Assembly: GCF_963675165.1 (NCBI RefSeq)
Contig: NC_087378.1
Location: forward strand, 5,575,205-5,639,204
Direction of reading: 5' to 3'
Length of the DNA stretch: 64,000 nucleotides
Source of the DNA: Halichondria panicea
Taxonomy: Eukaryota > Porifera > Demospongiae > Suberitida > Halichondriidae
The notes under the pieces were generated by a model, which saw nothing but the letters and a program-made list of their open reading frames with translations, ran no database searches and was not told where the DNA came from. The translations under genes and the position numbers were made by a program. Shown piece by piece: positions 1-13,800 of the stretch; position 1 is the first letter of the stretch; each line of letters begins with the position of its first letter.

Positions 1-3000
1 AGTTCCATGCAGAAGAAGGCCTATATATGTCTCGAGTGTCTGCTCTCTTGCAAAAGCCCTGCCCATCAAGCGTTCATCACCCATCACCTTGACAACCTGA
101 GACAACTGCTGCTGGACTCCTTTTCCACCGCCAGCTCTGCCTCAAAGAAGGTGTTATTCTAACAGTTAGTGAATCAGCTGCATGCGTGTACCATACAGCT
201 TTTTTAATGTTATTATTAAACGTGTGTCAGAAATTATTCAATTTTAGTCCATCTTTACCTTAATACATGACTCTGTATGTACATATTCACAATGCTTTCC
301 AAATATATACGATCGTTCGTAAATTAATGCCAGCAGGCTAAGCATAAACTGTTTTTCTGTCCTCATGTACTTCATGTATTACTTTCTTTACATTACATAG
401 CCTCGACTCAAGTGCCTCCTATACATTGTGGACCACCTCTGTCCGAAGAGCTCCGGCTTTATTGCAGCCATCTTACCAGAGGTGAGGCTTACTTTTAAGG
501 TAGTGGGGACTATGATATAGAACCTTACTACATGTAGCTAAGGTTCGACAAAGGTCTCCTCAACCATTGCTCTACCCGAGCTGTACATGCATTTATTTCA
601 CAGAGTTTTATCTTTTCTCAGGTTATTCTGTGCACTAAAGAAGTGAATGAGAAAACAAGAGTCATCGCCTTCAAATTGTTGATCAGGATGGGCTACGCTG
701 CTCAGAGGTGCTATCTTAAGAGTGCTGAAGGTACAGATCTGTACTGTCTAATGTGATGCTCTGCCATATAATATTGGCTATGTCGTATATTGGCTTAGCC
801 TCCTTCACCGGCCTTTGAAAGAAGGCCTGCTATTGACTGCTTGCGCATGCGCCAAATTATTGGATTTTTTTCCCGTAAATATTCCTATAATACTGGATAC
901 ATCAGAGAAAATATCCTAAAAGTCATACACAGAGCTATATAGCTAGCTAGCTAGAGACAGAGCTGTGTAGGTTTGTTGTACTGCTATTTTCTTCTGATAG
1001 AATCAGTAGCAGTAGTATAGTAGACTTTCACCAAAGTTAGTGTTAAATGAGCGTGGCCTGTCCATATAGGCTCTTATCAGCCGTCACTCCTTTCAGACGA
1101 TCTTCATCCACACTGTTGCAGGCTGTGAGTCTTTTGTTAACATAGCAGGCTAAGGGTAGCTATCAGAGAATGCTATCCGATGGGCTAGAAACCTTCAATC
1201 GAACTTTCTATCTACTTCCTTCAATCCACTTCGATCCTTTCGTTGTGATGTCATAGTTTTACTGAGCATAAACGATGTTATCCAAAGCCCCCAGATACCG
1301 GGGGGATATTAGCACATGCGCAAGCAGTCGATACCAGGCCCACTTCCCTAGTGGGAAGTGCGGCCTGGGATCGAGGCTAATATTGGCTATGTCCTCCAAT
1401 GGCATTCAAGCATTCATGTGTTTTTGGGTATGAAATTTCAACTTTATTTCAACTCTAGTTTCATGTGTGCTGTTCTCTAACATTGTCAGGAGCTACATGT
1501 ATCATTGAATTGCTGCTGTTAACTTTCTTGCAGACAGTGTCACGGACTACTTTGTGAAGGTGTTGGCGGGATTGGCAGGCTCTACTCACATGATCTCTGC
1601 CACCATACTCACTCTATCCAGACTAGTATATGAGTTTCACGGTCAGTTAAATTAATCATTAAAACCAACACTGGAAATACTGTTATAGCAATATGTGTAG
1701 TTTTCTGAGCAGGCTGTTGCTTCGGTGGAAACTATAGCTGCACATAAAGCTAATACTTAAGATTAGCATGCAGCAATGGTTCAAGAGAGTAGAAAATTAT
1801 TGAGAAGTTCTTGTGGAAACCAGAGGAGGTTGAATAGAAACGCGTCATAACCGAGGCGCACCGAGGCTTTTAGAAGCCTTTGTTGGCCTCAATTTACTTA
1901 AACACCTCTCAACCCCATGAGTCACCACTGTGGCAACTAAACAAAATATCTCACACAAGTAATATGTGCACGGGAAAGTATATATAGGTGTAGTCATCTT
2001 TGTAAATGAATAAATAAGCAGCTGCATGGCAGGATGTATGATTGTGTGTATGCATGTGCTTTAGGCAATGCACTGATCACGTACTACAATGTAGCTGGCA
2101 GGATATATGATTGTGTGTATGCATGTGCTTAGCTAGTGCGCTGATCACGTACTACAATGTAGCTGGCAGGATGTATGATTGTGTGTATGCATGTGCTTAG
2201 CTAGTGCGCTGATCACGTACTACACACAGACCTACTGGGAGATGACTTTGTGAAGAGACTGCTGTCCACTGTGTGTACGTTCCTGCGCTCCAAGACAAGG
2301 GAGGTGGTTCGCTCCACTCTGGAGTTCATCAAGGTCACCATCGGTGTGCTTCCTCCTGACGAATTGCTCTCCCACCTTGAAGAACTGGTGAGGCTCAGAG
2401 CTGCGTGTCTAGTATTTTGAACATTTTATATAAGTCTGTAATATACACTAATTTGTATTGAGATTGACATTCTCTACGGCAATGTGTCCTGTACATGTAC
2501 AGTATGTATACATGTAGTGGTAGCCTCGTCACAGGCCAAATAAAAAACGGCCTGGGAACGAAGCTATGATGTATTGACAGGTTTGAAGTGGATAAAACAA
2601 TATTCTTTGCCCCCAGGTGAGTAATATCACATCATGGTCTGCCGACAACAGTTGTCACTTCAGGACGACATCCCGGGACATTCTCGAGAGGTTGGTGAGA
2701 AAGTTTGGCTATGAGGTAGTGGCTGGCTTTGTGCCTGACAAGCTCAAGAACTTCATTGCTCACATTCGCAAGATGGTGGAGAGACAAAAGAAAAAGAAGA
2801 AGCAGGCCAGAGAATATGGAGGAGATAAAGATGAAGAGGATCATGCAAAAAAACACTTCAAGCCTAGGTAGAATGGTGGTAGTATTTCACGTAAGAAAAT
2901 GTGTGTTCACTACAATTCATCAAATTATGCCTTAGGTATGCTTACTATAGTGCTGCTACCCTATGTGATAGTGGTTGCTTGCTTTGTACACTGAGACTGG

Positions 3001-4706
3001 AGGTAATGCATTGCTAATAATTGCTCTGACATCTTCTCAGCTATGAAGAGCTGCTAATGGACTCAAGTGATGAAGAGGAAGAACAAACGAAAGAGAGACG
3101 ACCTAAGGGCAGGGATCCAAAACAGAAGGGTGTGGCCCAGGGGCGTGCCTGGATTAAAGAGGCCGATGGAGATGACCCTGTGAATTTCCTTGACCCTGGG
3201 GTTGTGCAAAAAGTTATAGGTAGGCCTGTCAGAGTGTTAGTGCATGTTTAAGAAGTGTATGAACATCGTATAGCGGGAAATTTTCGTGAGGTGCAAAATT
3301 CCCTTTTTTGGGGGCAGAGCAGTTAACACGAAAATTAAAAATGGGATAAACTCCCACGTACCGGTATTTCACATGCAAAGCTATTTGTCGAGTGTACGTC
3401 GTTTCCTGGCATTGAAACGCGATTATTAGAAAATTTCGGCTGAGGGGTCTGGATGGAGCCAAATAGCAAAAATCTGCACCCACGAAAATACACCATACAT
3501 GAGCTCAAAACCAAGCCCCCATTTCGTATAGCAATTGCGGTGCTTTCATTATCACAATACCAAATGCTTAGTATAATTATCTGTGTCCCTTTTTTAACGT
3601 ACCTTAGCTACTGACCCAGCTCGATTGGCTTCAGTCAAAAGGCCAAAAGTTAACCCGTTTGAAACTAACCAAGAAGGAAAGCTAGTTATCACCGAGAATG
3701 AGGGTGACATGGTGGATGATATGGACACTAATGAGGTGAATAGATATTATGTCATGCTCAAGCACAATAGTGGTCACAAGCATAATATACCATTATAACA
3801 ACTCGTTTAAGCTAAAAATGTTGCACATGCTTAATGAGTGTATAACCTTGTGCAGATGAAGAAACGTAAGAGGAAACTTAACGAAGACGAGGACACTGCT
3901 GGGGCTGATGGAGGTGGAGGGCATGGCATTTACCGCAAAAATGCCCACAAGAAAGACTATGATTTTGATTATGGCTCGGAATATAGAGCAAAGGTCAGTA
4001 TTGTATACTATAGTTTGTAGCTAGCTGTAATAAATACCCAAATCTTAAAGTGACAAGAATTTTTCCCTAATGTTTTGCTAATTAAGAGATTTTTATGCCT
4101 TGAAGTCTGTGTGTGCATGACTGGTCTATACCTGCTATTAGCTGCAAGAGTGAGAATCCGATCAAAGAGCTGCATGCAATTGCACTGTTCTATGAGGGCA
4201 TACAGCCGTGCATTAATTATGGACTTTGAATTTGGTTTTTAGCAACAATCAAGGTCGATCGTTTCTCACTATTTTGAACTACAGTAGACTCTCAGTGGCT
4301 GTATTTCAGAAAATAGCCGCGGTTAAAAAACGACCTTACTTCGAATCGAATGACTAATTTTGCAGTTCTGTTGAGAATCATTATGCTCTCTATACTAGGT
4401 AGTCTGCTGTAAGGCCCTCACGTCATGCTGTAAAGCACGTGTATTTAGCTTATGTGCATGCAGCTTTCCACTACCACCTTTCCTCAAGAGGCCTGGCTAA
4501 GGATTGTGTTTTTCTCCATACAGAAAGCCAAAGGAGACATCAAGAAGAAAGGAAAACCGGATCCCTATGCATATGTTCCTCTGATGAGGCAGAAGCTGAA
4601 CAAGAGGAAGGAGGCTAAACTGCGAGGCCAATTCTCTGGGCTGCTGCAGAAAGCGAAGAAAGGCTCGGCTGCTGGTACCAAGCTACGGCGGAAAACATTC
4701 AAATAA
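1..4706 (+). CDS. RRP12: RRP12-like ribosome biogenesis protein, C-terminal part (10 exons)
   Basis: Joined exons are (<1)..150, 401..481, 622..730, 1534..1641, 2230..2387, 2617..2867, 3041..3219, 3608..3735, 3856..3993 and 4524..4706, about 494 residues in phase; the 5' part lies outside the window. Seen: helical HEAT-like segments ([32 protein letters not shown]), then a Lys/Glu-rich tail with DSSDEEEE and the family C-terminal signature [17 protein letters not shown] followed by LRGQFSGL and a basic end. Known for the family: RRP12 is a HEAT-repeat nucleolar and export factor for pre-ribosomal subunits; human RRP12 is about 1300 residues, so roughly the last 40% is here. AATAAA overlaps the stop codon (4703-4708), implying a very short 3' UTR. 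The gene converges on MAK16. Bases 1-2 are AG and could be the acceptor of the first visible exon. Confidence 0.93.
796..1379. mobile_element. 584-bp TIR element in an RRP12 intron (9-bp TSD)
   Basis: Begins TAGCCTCCTTCACCGG, ends GGGATCGAGGCTA, and is flanked by ATATTGGCT at 787-795 and 1380-1388. Its interior has no long ORF. A related but end-damaged copy lies at 39449-39916. The ends match those of the RecQ-carrying elements, so one transposase could have moved all of them. Confidence 0.78.
2028..2232 (+). repeat. 68-69 bp tandem repeat, three copies, in an RRP12 intron
   Basis: Units start GGCAGGATGTATGATTG at 2028, 2097 and 2165 and contain gcatgtgctt and ctgatcacgtacta. The third unit ends right at the exon acceptor (exon from 2230), so the repeat supplies the 3' splice region. 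Confidence 0.85.
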
Positions 4707-4844
4707 ATTGTAATATAATAATCATGCATCATTCAGTTTATGATGAGTTTATAATGTTTTCTGAGATGGAGACTGTCAAGATACCACAAAATATTTTCGA
4801 TTCAGGGTACATAAATTAATTACAGAACACTATAATCCTAACAA

Positions 4845-7800
4845 CTATGTTGCTTTTATCTTAGTACGTGGTTCCAGTTCATTCTCATACTCTATCTCAA
4901 CTCTTGCTTTTGCACGAGTCCTCTTCTTCCCAACTGTAATAGGTTCCTCCTCCTCACTCTCGCTGCTCACGTCTACCTCACTCTTCTCCCAGTCCTGCAT
5001 GGGGTTATTAGCAGTGTGTTCCTGTATATAATTATATACATGTTATGTGACATGCAGATTACACTGTATGTGTCCAGATGTTCGTTCCTGTTCAAAATCA
5101 GACATCATAATACTACACTCGACGGACGGTCTTTATTTACTCATACAGCTACAACATGTTCACTTCAGTGAGAAACTTTACTGTACATATAATACGTACT
5201 TCAATGTCCTCATCACTCTCTTCAATGTCATCAGCTGCCACAAACTCTGGCCCGTCGAGCTCTTCCTCCTATAATTATAATGAACAGTAAGTTGAGAGTG
5301 TCTTTGTAACAGCAGGCACATGATTCCTTGATGACCAGTTAAAACTTAGCGATTTCCCATGCATACAGCGCCACCCATAAATGTGTATGTAAAGAAGGCT
5401 TGTTTGAGATATCAAGACAATCATCTTTGCATCTCTACTTCCTTCACACTTCTGAACAGTTGTCTGGCCCATAGCTAGTTTACAGTGCATGTACGTATGA
5501 AGCTATATTGAGCTAGACCACGCCCATTTTAGAAAAAATGTCTAGCTGTAGAACAATGGTTCAGCTACATGTACATACGTAGCTAAAGTCCATTTTGTGT
5601 TGAGTTCGACCTTCATAAAGTTGTTGTAACTTTGTCATACTTCCCTGATATTAACGTTTCTTATACCATTGGATTCCTTGTTAATATGCGCTTCTCTATC
5701 TAAGATGACCAGTTAAAACTTAGCAATTTCCCATGCATGTAGAAGAGGTTCCTAAAGTCTATTTGTGTTGAGTTCGACCCCGGAAGTTATGTGGTAAATT
5801 ATGGCTTCATTTATGCGGTGGACAAGTATGCCTGGGACTACTACATGGAAAATGCTAACTATTTTAGCTGGTTGGAGTTTACCAGCTCTACAGCATAATA
5901 GATAGAAGCGCTTTTTAACAAGGAACCCAATGGTATACAAAACTTTAAAGTATGACAAAGTTATGATAACTTTATGAAGGTCAAAGTCAACACAAATAGA
6001 CTTTAGCTGGCATACTTACTTGTCAACCACATAACATTTTTATGGCGCTGTAATTACATCAATTACGTATGGTTATTTTCAAGACAAAAATTAAATTATT
6101 TGTCAGTGTACTTAATTGTTATACAGTAGACCCTCGCTAATCCGAATACAGTAGACTCTCGCTAATCCGAATAGAGCAGGACCAGACTCCATGTCTCCAT
6201 CCGAAATTTCCGGATTAACACATGTCCTAAGTATCTGAATAAGCGAAGACGCTTGTATACATATGGTATTATGAATATGCTATTACTATGGCCAGAAGGG
6301 AAGGAAGCTGCTAGTAGAGTGAGTCTTGTGAGCTCTCTTAGTCCTTGATCTCAGTAGCCATTGTACTGTGAGTATGTTATTAATTATTGCTGCTTCAGCA
6401 AAGCAAGTTAGAGTGCACATGCGCAAGTAGTCTATTCTACTGATATGCCCCTCCTCTTCATTTTGTCTGGATTTGAGAGGTTCGGACTAAAGGGGGCCAG
6501 GATCTATTATATATGCATTAATAATTATTGTAGAATTAATAAGCAAATCAAACCATAATTGTTGGATCAAGGGCGAGATACAGAGCTGCAACAACTATTG
6601 TTACAACAAAATTATTATTCCGAGCGAAGCGAGGCTATAACCGGGCTAGGTTCAATCGAGATCAACGGTGGTGGTAGTAGTGGTAGTGGTAGTGGTGGTT
6701 GGTCGATTAAAACTAGCTCCAGTTGCTCTCCAGTCAAAACTCAGCACAGGTACTCTATATCAACGCTATACTCTCTAAACGACTTCTCATCCCACAGTGA
6801 AGCTCTGCACGGCCGTTAGTGAACTTACTTCAACTATGGTTCTTACCATGACGATCCACCACAAAAACGATCATTACACAAACATTTCCAGCTAGCTGCT
6901 TCTCTACCCTAGCGCTTCTATCTAAACTCACAATGCGTAGTGTACATCAACACTACTCTGGCCCACTTCTGATCTCACACCCGGCCACTTCTGATCTCAC
7001 AAAGAGGGCTGTCTTTATTGAATACACAATCCTAACACAATCCTAGCTTTCTTATGTGCCGATCATTACAACATCTTCACATTAATTTGAATGTCGTCAT
7101 AAGCCAAGCAAATGGACTGAGCAAGGACCTTGCACCATGTGTACGCCTAGTTATAGTTATGCAACCGTGACTTAATCACCATAATCATAATTATATATAA
7201 TTATATAGTGCATAATTATAGCTGAAGTATCACTACTTAACGGACTTAACAAGCACACCGTGCAGATCGACTAATTACATTGGACCCCGAAATATAAGGC
7301 TAGAAACACAGGACACACAAAAACATAAGTAACAGAAGAAATTATAACTACATTGTACAAGTAGAAAAACTACGGTTTTGTTTACTACAAAAAGTGTAAA
7401 ACCCAAAAATAATCTACAACTACGGATTTATAGCAAACAGCTAGAGTACAAAAACTACTGTACTTGTCTTCTGTACTTGTCTTTTGAATTGAATTGTATT
7501 ACATTTGATCTTCCTTGTGCATACTGTCGCCTTCCTCAATTTCAACAAAGGTTGTAGTTACATTACGTGGAGCCGCAATCACAACAGGAGGTGGTGAATA
7601 ATCGTGAGAGGTAAGTGGAGCAAGAATGTCTAGAGATGGCTCTCTCAATTGGTGAATGCATCTGTTTGGTAAAGCTAGAAGTTGAGGCGAATCAGACCTT
7701 CCTTCTCTGCTAACTATAGGAACATCAGACATTAGAGTCTTTCTTCGGATTTTGATGCTGAAGTTAACTTTATGAAGATTCGCATCTTACCAAAACAGTA

Positions 7801-10800
7801 TAGGTAAGAATGGCATGCAACAATAGCACAGAATGTCAAGAAAGCTATCAGCACTGAAGTACTAGCTAGGGCAGCCTGATTACCATTTGTGTATTTTGTA
7901 TGATAAGAACCAATAGCAAAAATTAGGAGGTTTAGAAGACAAGATGTTTCAATTTTGTCTACAAGCCAATTTTTGTACAGTTTACTTACTAAAAGCTTGT
8001 GAATTAACAATGCAACCACTAGACCAGTGACGATAAGGAGATGGGCTGATTCAGATGAAAGTGAAGACGAAAAGTGGTGGATAATTCGAGTTAACAACAA
8101 CATTCCCATCCAATATCTATGTTTAGTGACAAATGGGGCATGATATGCATCTACAAATGCATTGTACTCAATATTTCGAGCCCAGCTCAAACATTTTTTA
8201 TTGGATAATTTCCGAAACCATTGTCCAAAGAAGAGCAACACAGTATAGACAAATCCAACAGCAATAGTAACAGAGGCTATTAGAAATCTAGGGATATGAG
8301 ATGGTGTGAAATACGACACATTGGCGTCGTACAGCCAAACAATTGTAGTTGAGCCATTAGGGTAGGTTAGTATTGTGAATTGTAAACTGGAAATTATCGT
8401 GTGGAGCAGTTTGGAATATGTGAGAAGGATTAAAGTACAAAGCGTAGCAACAGGATTTTTATGACCGATGAGTCCAGCAAATCGCCCCCAATAGTTACAC
8501 AGAACAATAATCAATACTGATAGTGAAACTATATACAAAGGGAACACCAGTTGAAGCAAAACTTTTCCATATGAGTTCATACCATCATAGAAGCAAGTTT
8601 CTATGCCTACATCCAAATTCATCCATGATACAAAGAATCGTAATGTTGTGTCTTGAGGTAGAAAGATAGAACTATTAGCACCAACAATGTTAGCGTACAA
8701 AATCAATCCATGGATCGTACCCGGGGCAATAGTGATATTGGAAATAAGAATAAAAACTACCAAGAAGACACCTGCCAAGACAAAGGCAATCAAAAGGAAT
8801 AAATAGTTGTTACCACATGACATACATCTTGAGCTACCAAACACAAGACTTAGCCCTTCCACACATTCCCCACACATGATTCCAGATCTATTAAAGGCAC
8901 ACTGGGTATCTACATTCCAGGGAAGGCTTATACTGAGATTAACTGGATCTTTGAGACAATGGTCTTGAGGGCATTGGGGATGTAAGAATCCTGTTGCATT
9001 GCTGACACTAACGTATTGGATCCACACGTCTCTTCTTTGCCTAACTACATTAACAGTATCCCTATCCAACTGACAATTGCCTATTATGGTTTCTAAAGAA
9101 GTCTCACATTCACACCTACATTCATTCTCCAGAGGAGCTGATTGCAAACCATTAGGACAATCGCAAGGTAAAAAGGTTACACTTAATGGTTTACTGGAGA
9201 TGCCAGCATTACCACATGGACCGTCAGGATAAAGATTAAGAGTGGCATTTACTTCAGTAGAGAAAATATTATACGTAAAATTGAAGCACAGCCCATTTGA
9301 AAGTTGTCAAGACTGGCCTACACCTAGACATGTGTTATCCGTTATTACTGATGCCAGAGCTGTTCCATTTACTGGGTTTTCCACTTGATCTACTATTATA
9401 GCCCTCAAGGTAAAAAGATGGCCACGTTTGATATAGACCCTAGGATGATGTGCAGAACATGTATAACTGTCATCATTCGCACAGAAACAAAGTTGAAAAA
9501 CGTTAGACGATACCAACCCTATGACGTCTTGTTTGGTGAGATTGTTAACTGGCCGAAAAGGATATGTGACTTGATTGTAGTCAAAGTCAATGTCGAATTG
9601 TGCAATCAATTTTATGATATCAAACCCAACTAGCCGGCGGTTATTGGCAAAGAATTCAAAGAAGTTTCTGCTAAATTCTGGGAAAACATTTACCCGACAT
9701 CTATCCAAAGCACCACCGAAAATATCGCTTCCTGAAATATGAGCGAAATTTGAATGGAAGAAAATGTTTCTGTAATTTAACTGAGAGCTTTCTCCATTCA
9801 AATAGTATAAACGAAGAGTTTGAATGAAACATCTTCAGATGAAATTGATCGCACATATCTTTTCATAGACTGCTCACACAGTACACCTGTATTGGAAGCA
9901 TCTGCTACAAATATTGCACCACCGTAATTTGCTGAATTGTTCGACAGGGTGAGCTTGACAAAAATGTCACTATATTTCTCTTGCACTGTTTTTGTATGTA
10001 TATTTTGGAGTTTTCTGATAGAAAGAATGCCCCGCCTTTTTGTGCCATATTTTTATCAAATTGCGTAAAACCATGCTCAATCTTGAAACTCGTAGCTATG
10101 GCATGCACAGCACCCCCTTCTTGCTTCGCTTCATTTCGTGCTATTACAATTGATTTTTGCATATCATTAACTGTGATACTGATCTGACTTTGATAACCAA
10201 AAATTGCTCCACCAGAAATATTTGCTGTGTTAGCAATTATGGACAAAGAAGAGGTGTAGATACGTAATTCCGTCTCAGAAAGGAAAATCCCACTTCCAAA
10301 GAGAGCAGTGTTGTCAGACACTGCAATCTGTGAAAATTCTTCGAATGTTACAGTACTTTGTACCAGACTCGAAGCTCCACCAGTTACAGCTGTGTTGTTT
10401 GTAAGGCTTACAGCTCCTGAAAAATTCAGCACACTGTGAAATATTGAAAGTGTCCCATGGTTGCCTGAAAAACTTAAGTCATCACAAAAGCCTTGAATAT
10501 TTATAAGCTGTACGACATACATGTTACTGACGTCAAGTGCTTGATTGCCTACAAAAACTGAGCTCGACAAATAAAACTTGTTATTACTCTGAAAAATGGC
10601 TGCTCCTTCTCCAAAACTAGCTGTATTATTATAGAATAAATTCATGGTCAGATTAGCCAAGGAGTTTGAAAGAAATATGGCTCCCCCATTCAAGTTGGCA
10701 TAGTTAGAATCATACACAGACAATGTACTATTTAGTGAGCCATTCGAAACACAAATGGCTCCACCATTAACAAGTGGTACCATGTTACGCAAGAAAGCAC

Positions 10801-13800
10801 ACTTAGAAAGAAACACTCTACTTACTAAAGCAGAAATTGCTGCACCGTTTGCACGAGCAATATTCCCTGAAAACACATCTTCACTCAAACTAACTGTGCA
10901 ATTAATCACATCCATTGCTCCTCCTACGCTGTTCGCTACATTTCTTCTGTATACGTTATCAATAGTCTCTATCGTTCCCCGAGACATGTATAAGAAACCT
11001 CCAAGAACAGCATAGTTGCCGGAAAATGTATTATTTGACAGGTAAAGATGATTAGAGTTGGAAGTTATAGCACCTCCCAATTGTTCACTATAATTTCTTT
11101 CGAAAATACTTTTAGAAATACTTACTACTCCTCTGTACAGATCCAATGCACTGCCAATATGTGACTTAAAAACACAATCAGAGATTAGTACAATCACTCC
11201 GGTAATATTATAACTGGCATGGCATAAATATGAGCAACGCGGTAGTCCTTTGAGTGAGAGGACTAATGCTCCACCATACCACGCGGTTGCAGTGTTAAAA
11301 GCAAATATACTGTAGAAAATACAAGAACTATTTTCGTTGGCACGTGAAAAAAGTGCTAGAGCTCCTCCAGATGCTGCATAGTTGTACAGAAATGATGAAT
11401 TCATTACAGCCACATTTGTATTTTCAGCGTAAACAGCTCCACCGCTAAAACCGGCTGTATTCCACATAAAAAAGCACAGGAAAACAGATACTGGTGATGC
11501 TTCGGCAAATATTGCTCCACCGATGTATGCTGTATTGTTCTCAAAATAGCTACGTGCTATTTCTACAGAGAGTGTATCTGAAACAAGTATAGCTCCACCC
11601 AGACCTTCTCTGCTATACACCACGTTCTTCAAAAATCTGCTATCAATTATTTTCACATAATCAGTGAATGCAACGCCAATAGCTCCAGCTACACAGTATG
11701 CTGTATTGTAGTCAAACAGAGATTGTTCAATTGTTACTAAAGAGCTGTTCACAATGGAGACTGCTCCACTTGACCCTAAACACCTAACCGTGCAAAACAG
11801 AAAGGCAAACCCTTCACATATGGCAGAGTTATTAAAAAACTGGCTACGTAAAATATGGATATTTTTTGCCAGTTCGATCCGAATAGCTCCTCCACGATAT
11901 TGGTTTGGTACAAAATTGTTTATGAAAGAACAATTTGTGATACTCACGTAAGTAGCATTTTGTACAAATAATGCGGCACCATTCTGATTTTTGCTAGCGC
12001 ATTCAACAAAGTTGATATTTTCAACTACTAGCCCAGTAACATTTCTTAGTACAAAGCAGCTGGATTCTTTGCAGCTGATATTGGGTGGCCTAGTGACATT
12101 GGATAGTTGGCCTTTGAGAACTGCATGCTCAATACCACTTAGCGATATACCTCCTTCTAGAAAATGGTGCCCCGGTGAAAACAGCAATGTAATATTTTCT
12201 TGGCTGTAGTTATTTTCTGAGGAAAGTTCTTGCAACCTACCACAGGCATCAAACATAGAGAGATCGCAAGATATGTTGCCACTTTGGACAACGTAAAGAT
12301 TTTTTGAAAGGGCTGGAACTACTACTACTAGACACATTACCAGCAACATTCCATATACAGAAAGCCACGAGTTTCGATGCATAACTGTATGCACGGCCAC
12401 GTTTTTGATATTGTCAATTCCTGTATTGATAGAGCTCAAAATATGTGTCACCTGTATTTGTGCAGTAATCACTTTCGTCAACTGTAATTTTAATACATGT
12501 ACGTACCGTACCTTCTCATGTATCTTCAATCCACTTTTCCTCGAACGAATGTTGCTCAATATATTTTTAGTAACGCTTTGATTTTTATGTCAGGGCCGTT
12601 CGTTGTTGCACATGTTCAACAGAATACCATTAATAAACCCCACAATCAGTGTATGTATAATGCATACAATGATCACATTGAAAGTTAATCTATTGACTAT
12701 GAAAGTAACAGCTTGTTGATTCAAAAACAATTATTGGTGATAATTAATACAATGCACCAATTGGGGCAATCTACATGTACTGTGATATGAAATACTATCG
12801 CACGAAAGATCATGTCGTTTGTTTCAAGGTGGCAAATCTGAGTATTTAGTTCAACCAAGTACATTAGTAGTATGCACAACGTCATACGATAATGTGGTAT
12901 AATAATTGTGTAAACTAGAGTATATACTCATAATAATTTTATATAATACAACAGTAGGAATTATTGTGGGTGCTGAAACAGTTATGCATGGCTATCACAT
13001 CACGCACAGTGTCTCCCTCAGTGTAAAGTTGAAACAGGGTGGCCAGACTATGGCAGGGTGGGGGCAGTAGATGTAAATAACCTTTCTTGCTTCTTAATGT
13101 CCCCAAACACAGCAGTGTCCGCAATACAGTCCCGAGACTTAATTTCTCCAAATTCAATTAGCTTATCAACACTGTATACTATACCGCATTGCGAGCATCA
13201 AACAATCATAATTATATGCAAACTTTGAATCATTTCGCAACAAAAACTTAACTGGTATCGGTGTAGAAGCAATATTGGGCTCCTATCGCAATAAGGGGTG
13301 TCCGGGGGGGGGGGGGGGACTATTGCACTATAGCACCATAGCTAACTAGAGCCGGCCCCCATAGTGATTTAGGGCCCCCTAGTGAAGTCTTATTCTGAGT
13401 ATTGGAGTCAAGCCAGCACAAAAGTAATAGGAGGTTGAGATCAGAAGCAATGGCTATGTTTATAAATTTTATGTAGAACCAATAGATCTAAAATTCCAAT
13501 TCAAAATTACTGGCTATAATCTGGGTCACTGAGGATAACGGTATAGGGCGGCCATAATTATGAGCAAAATACATGCGTTACAGTGTTGTAAGTAAAACAA
13601 AGACCCATTGTACACAGCACACGCATGCATTGATATACCTAGCATAAGATGTTGGCTATATAGCTACTAACAATGCAGTTTAGAGCATGCAGTAGCCGCA
13701 GCCCACTTTGTGTACTAAATTGTTATCAAGAACATGTTTCCTGGTTGAAAATGGACTTCTCAACAATCTCCTAAGTGCAAATCAAAGAGCAGGAAATTGT

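Noticed and set aside
7499-7732. Separate small gene starting at the TAATG overlap (77 codons)
   Set aside because: A 77-nt intron with good GT..AG sites joins it in phase to the membrane domain as the cytosolic tail.
9307-9309. Selenocysteine or read-through TGA in the Pmp-like gene
   Set aside because: Two frameshifts lie close by, and I saw no SECIS-like element; damage or error is simpler.
9385-9633. Plus-strand ORF
   Set aside because: Antisense to the Pmp-like coding sequence; the minus frame carries the Cys and repeat pattern.
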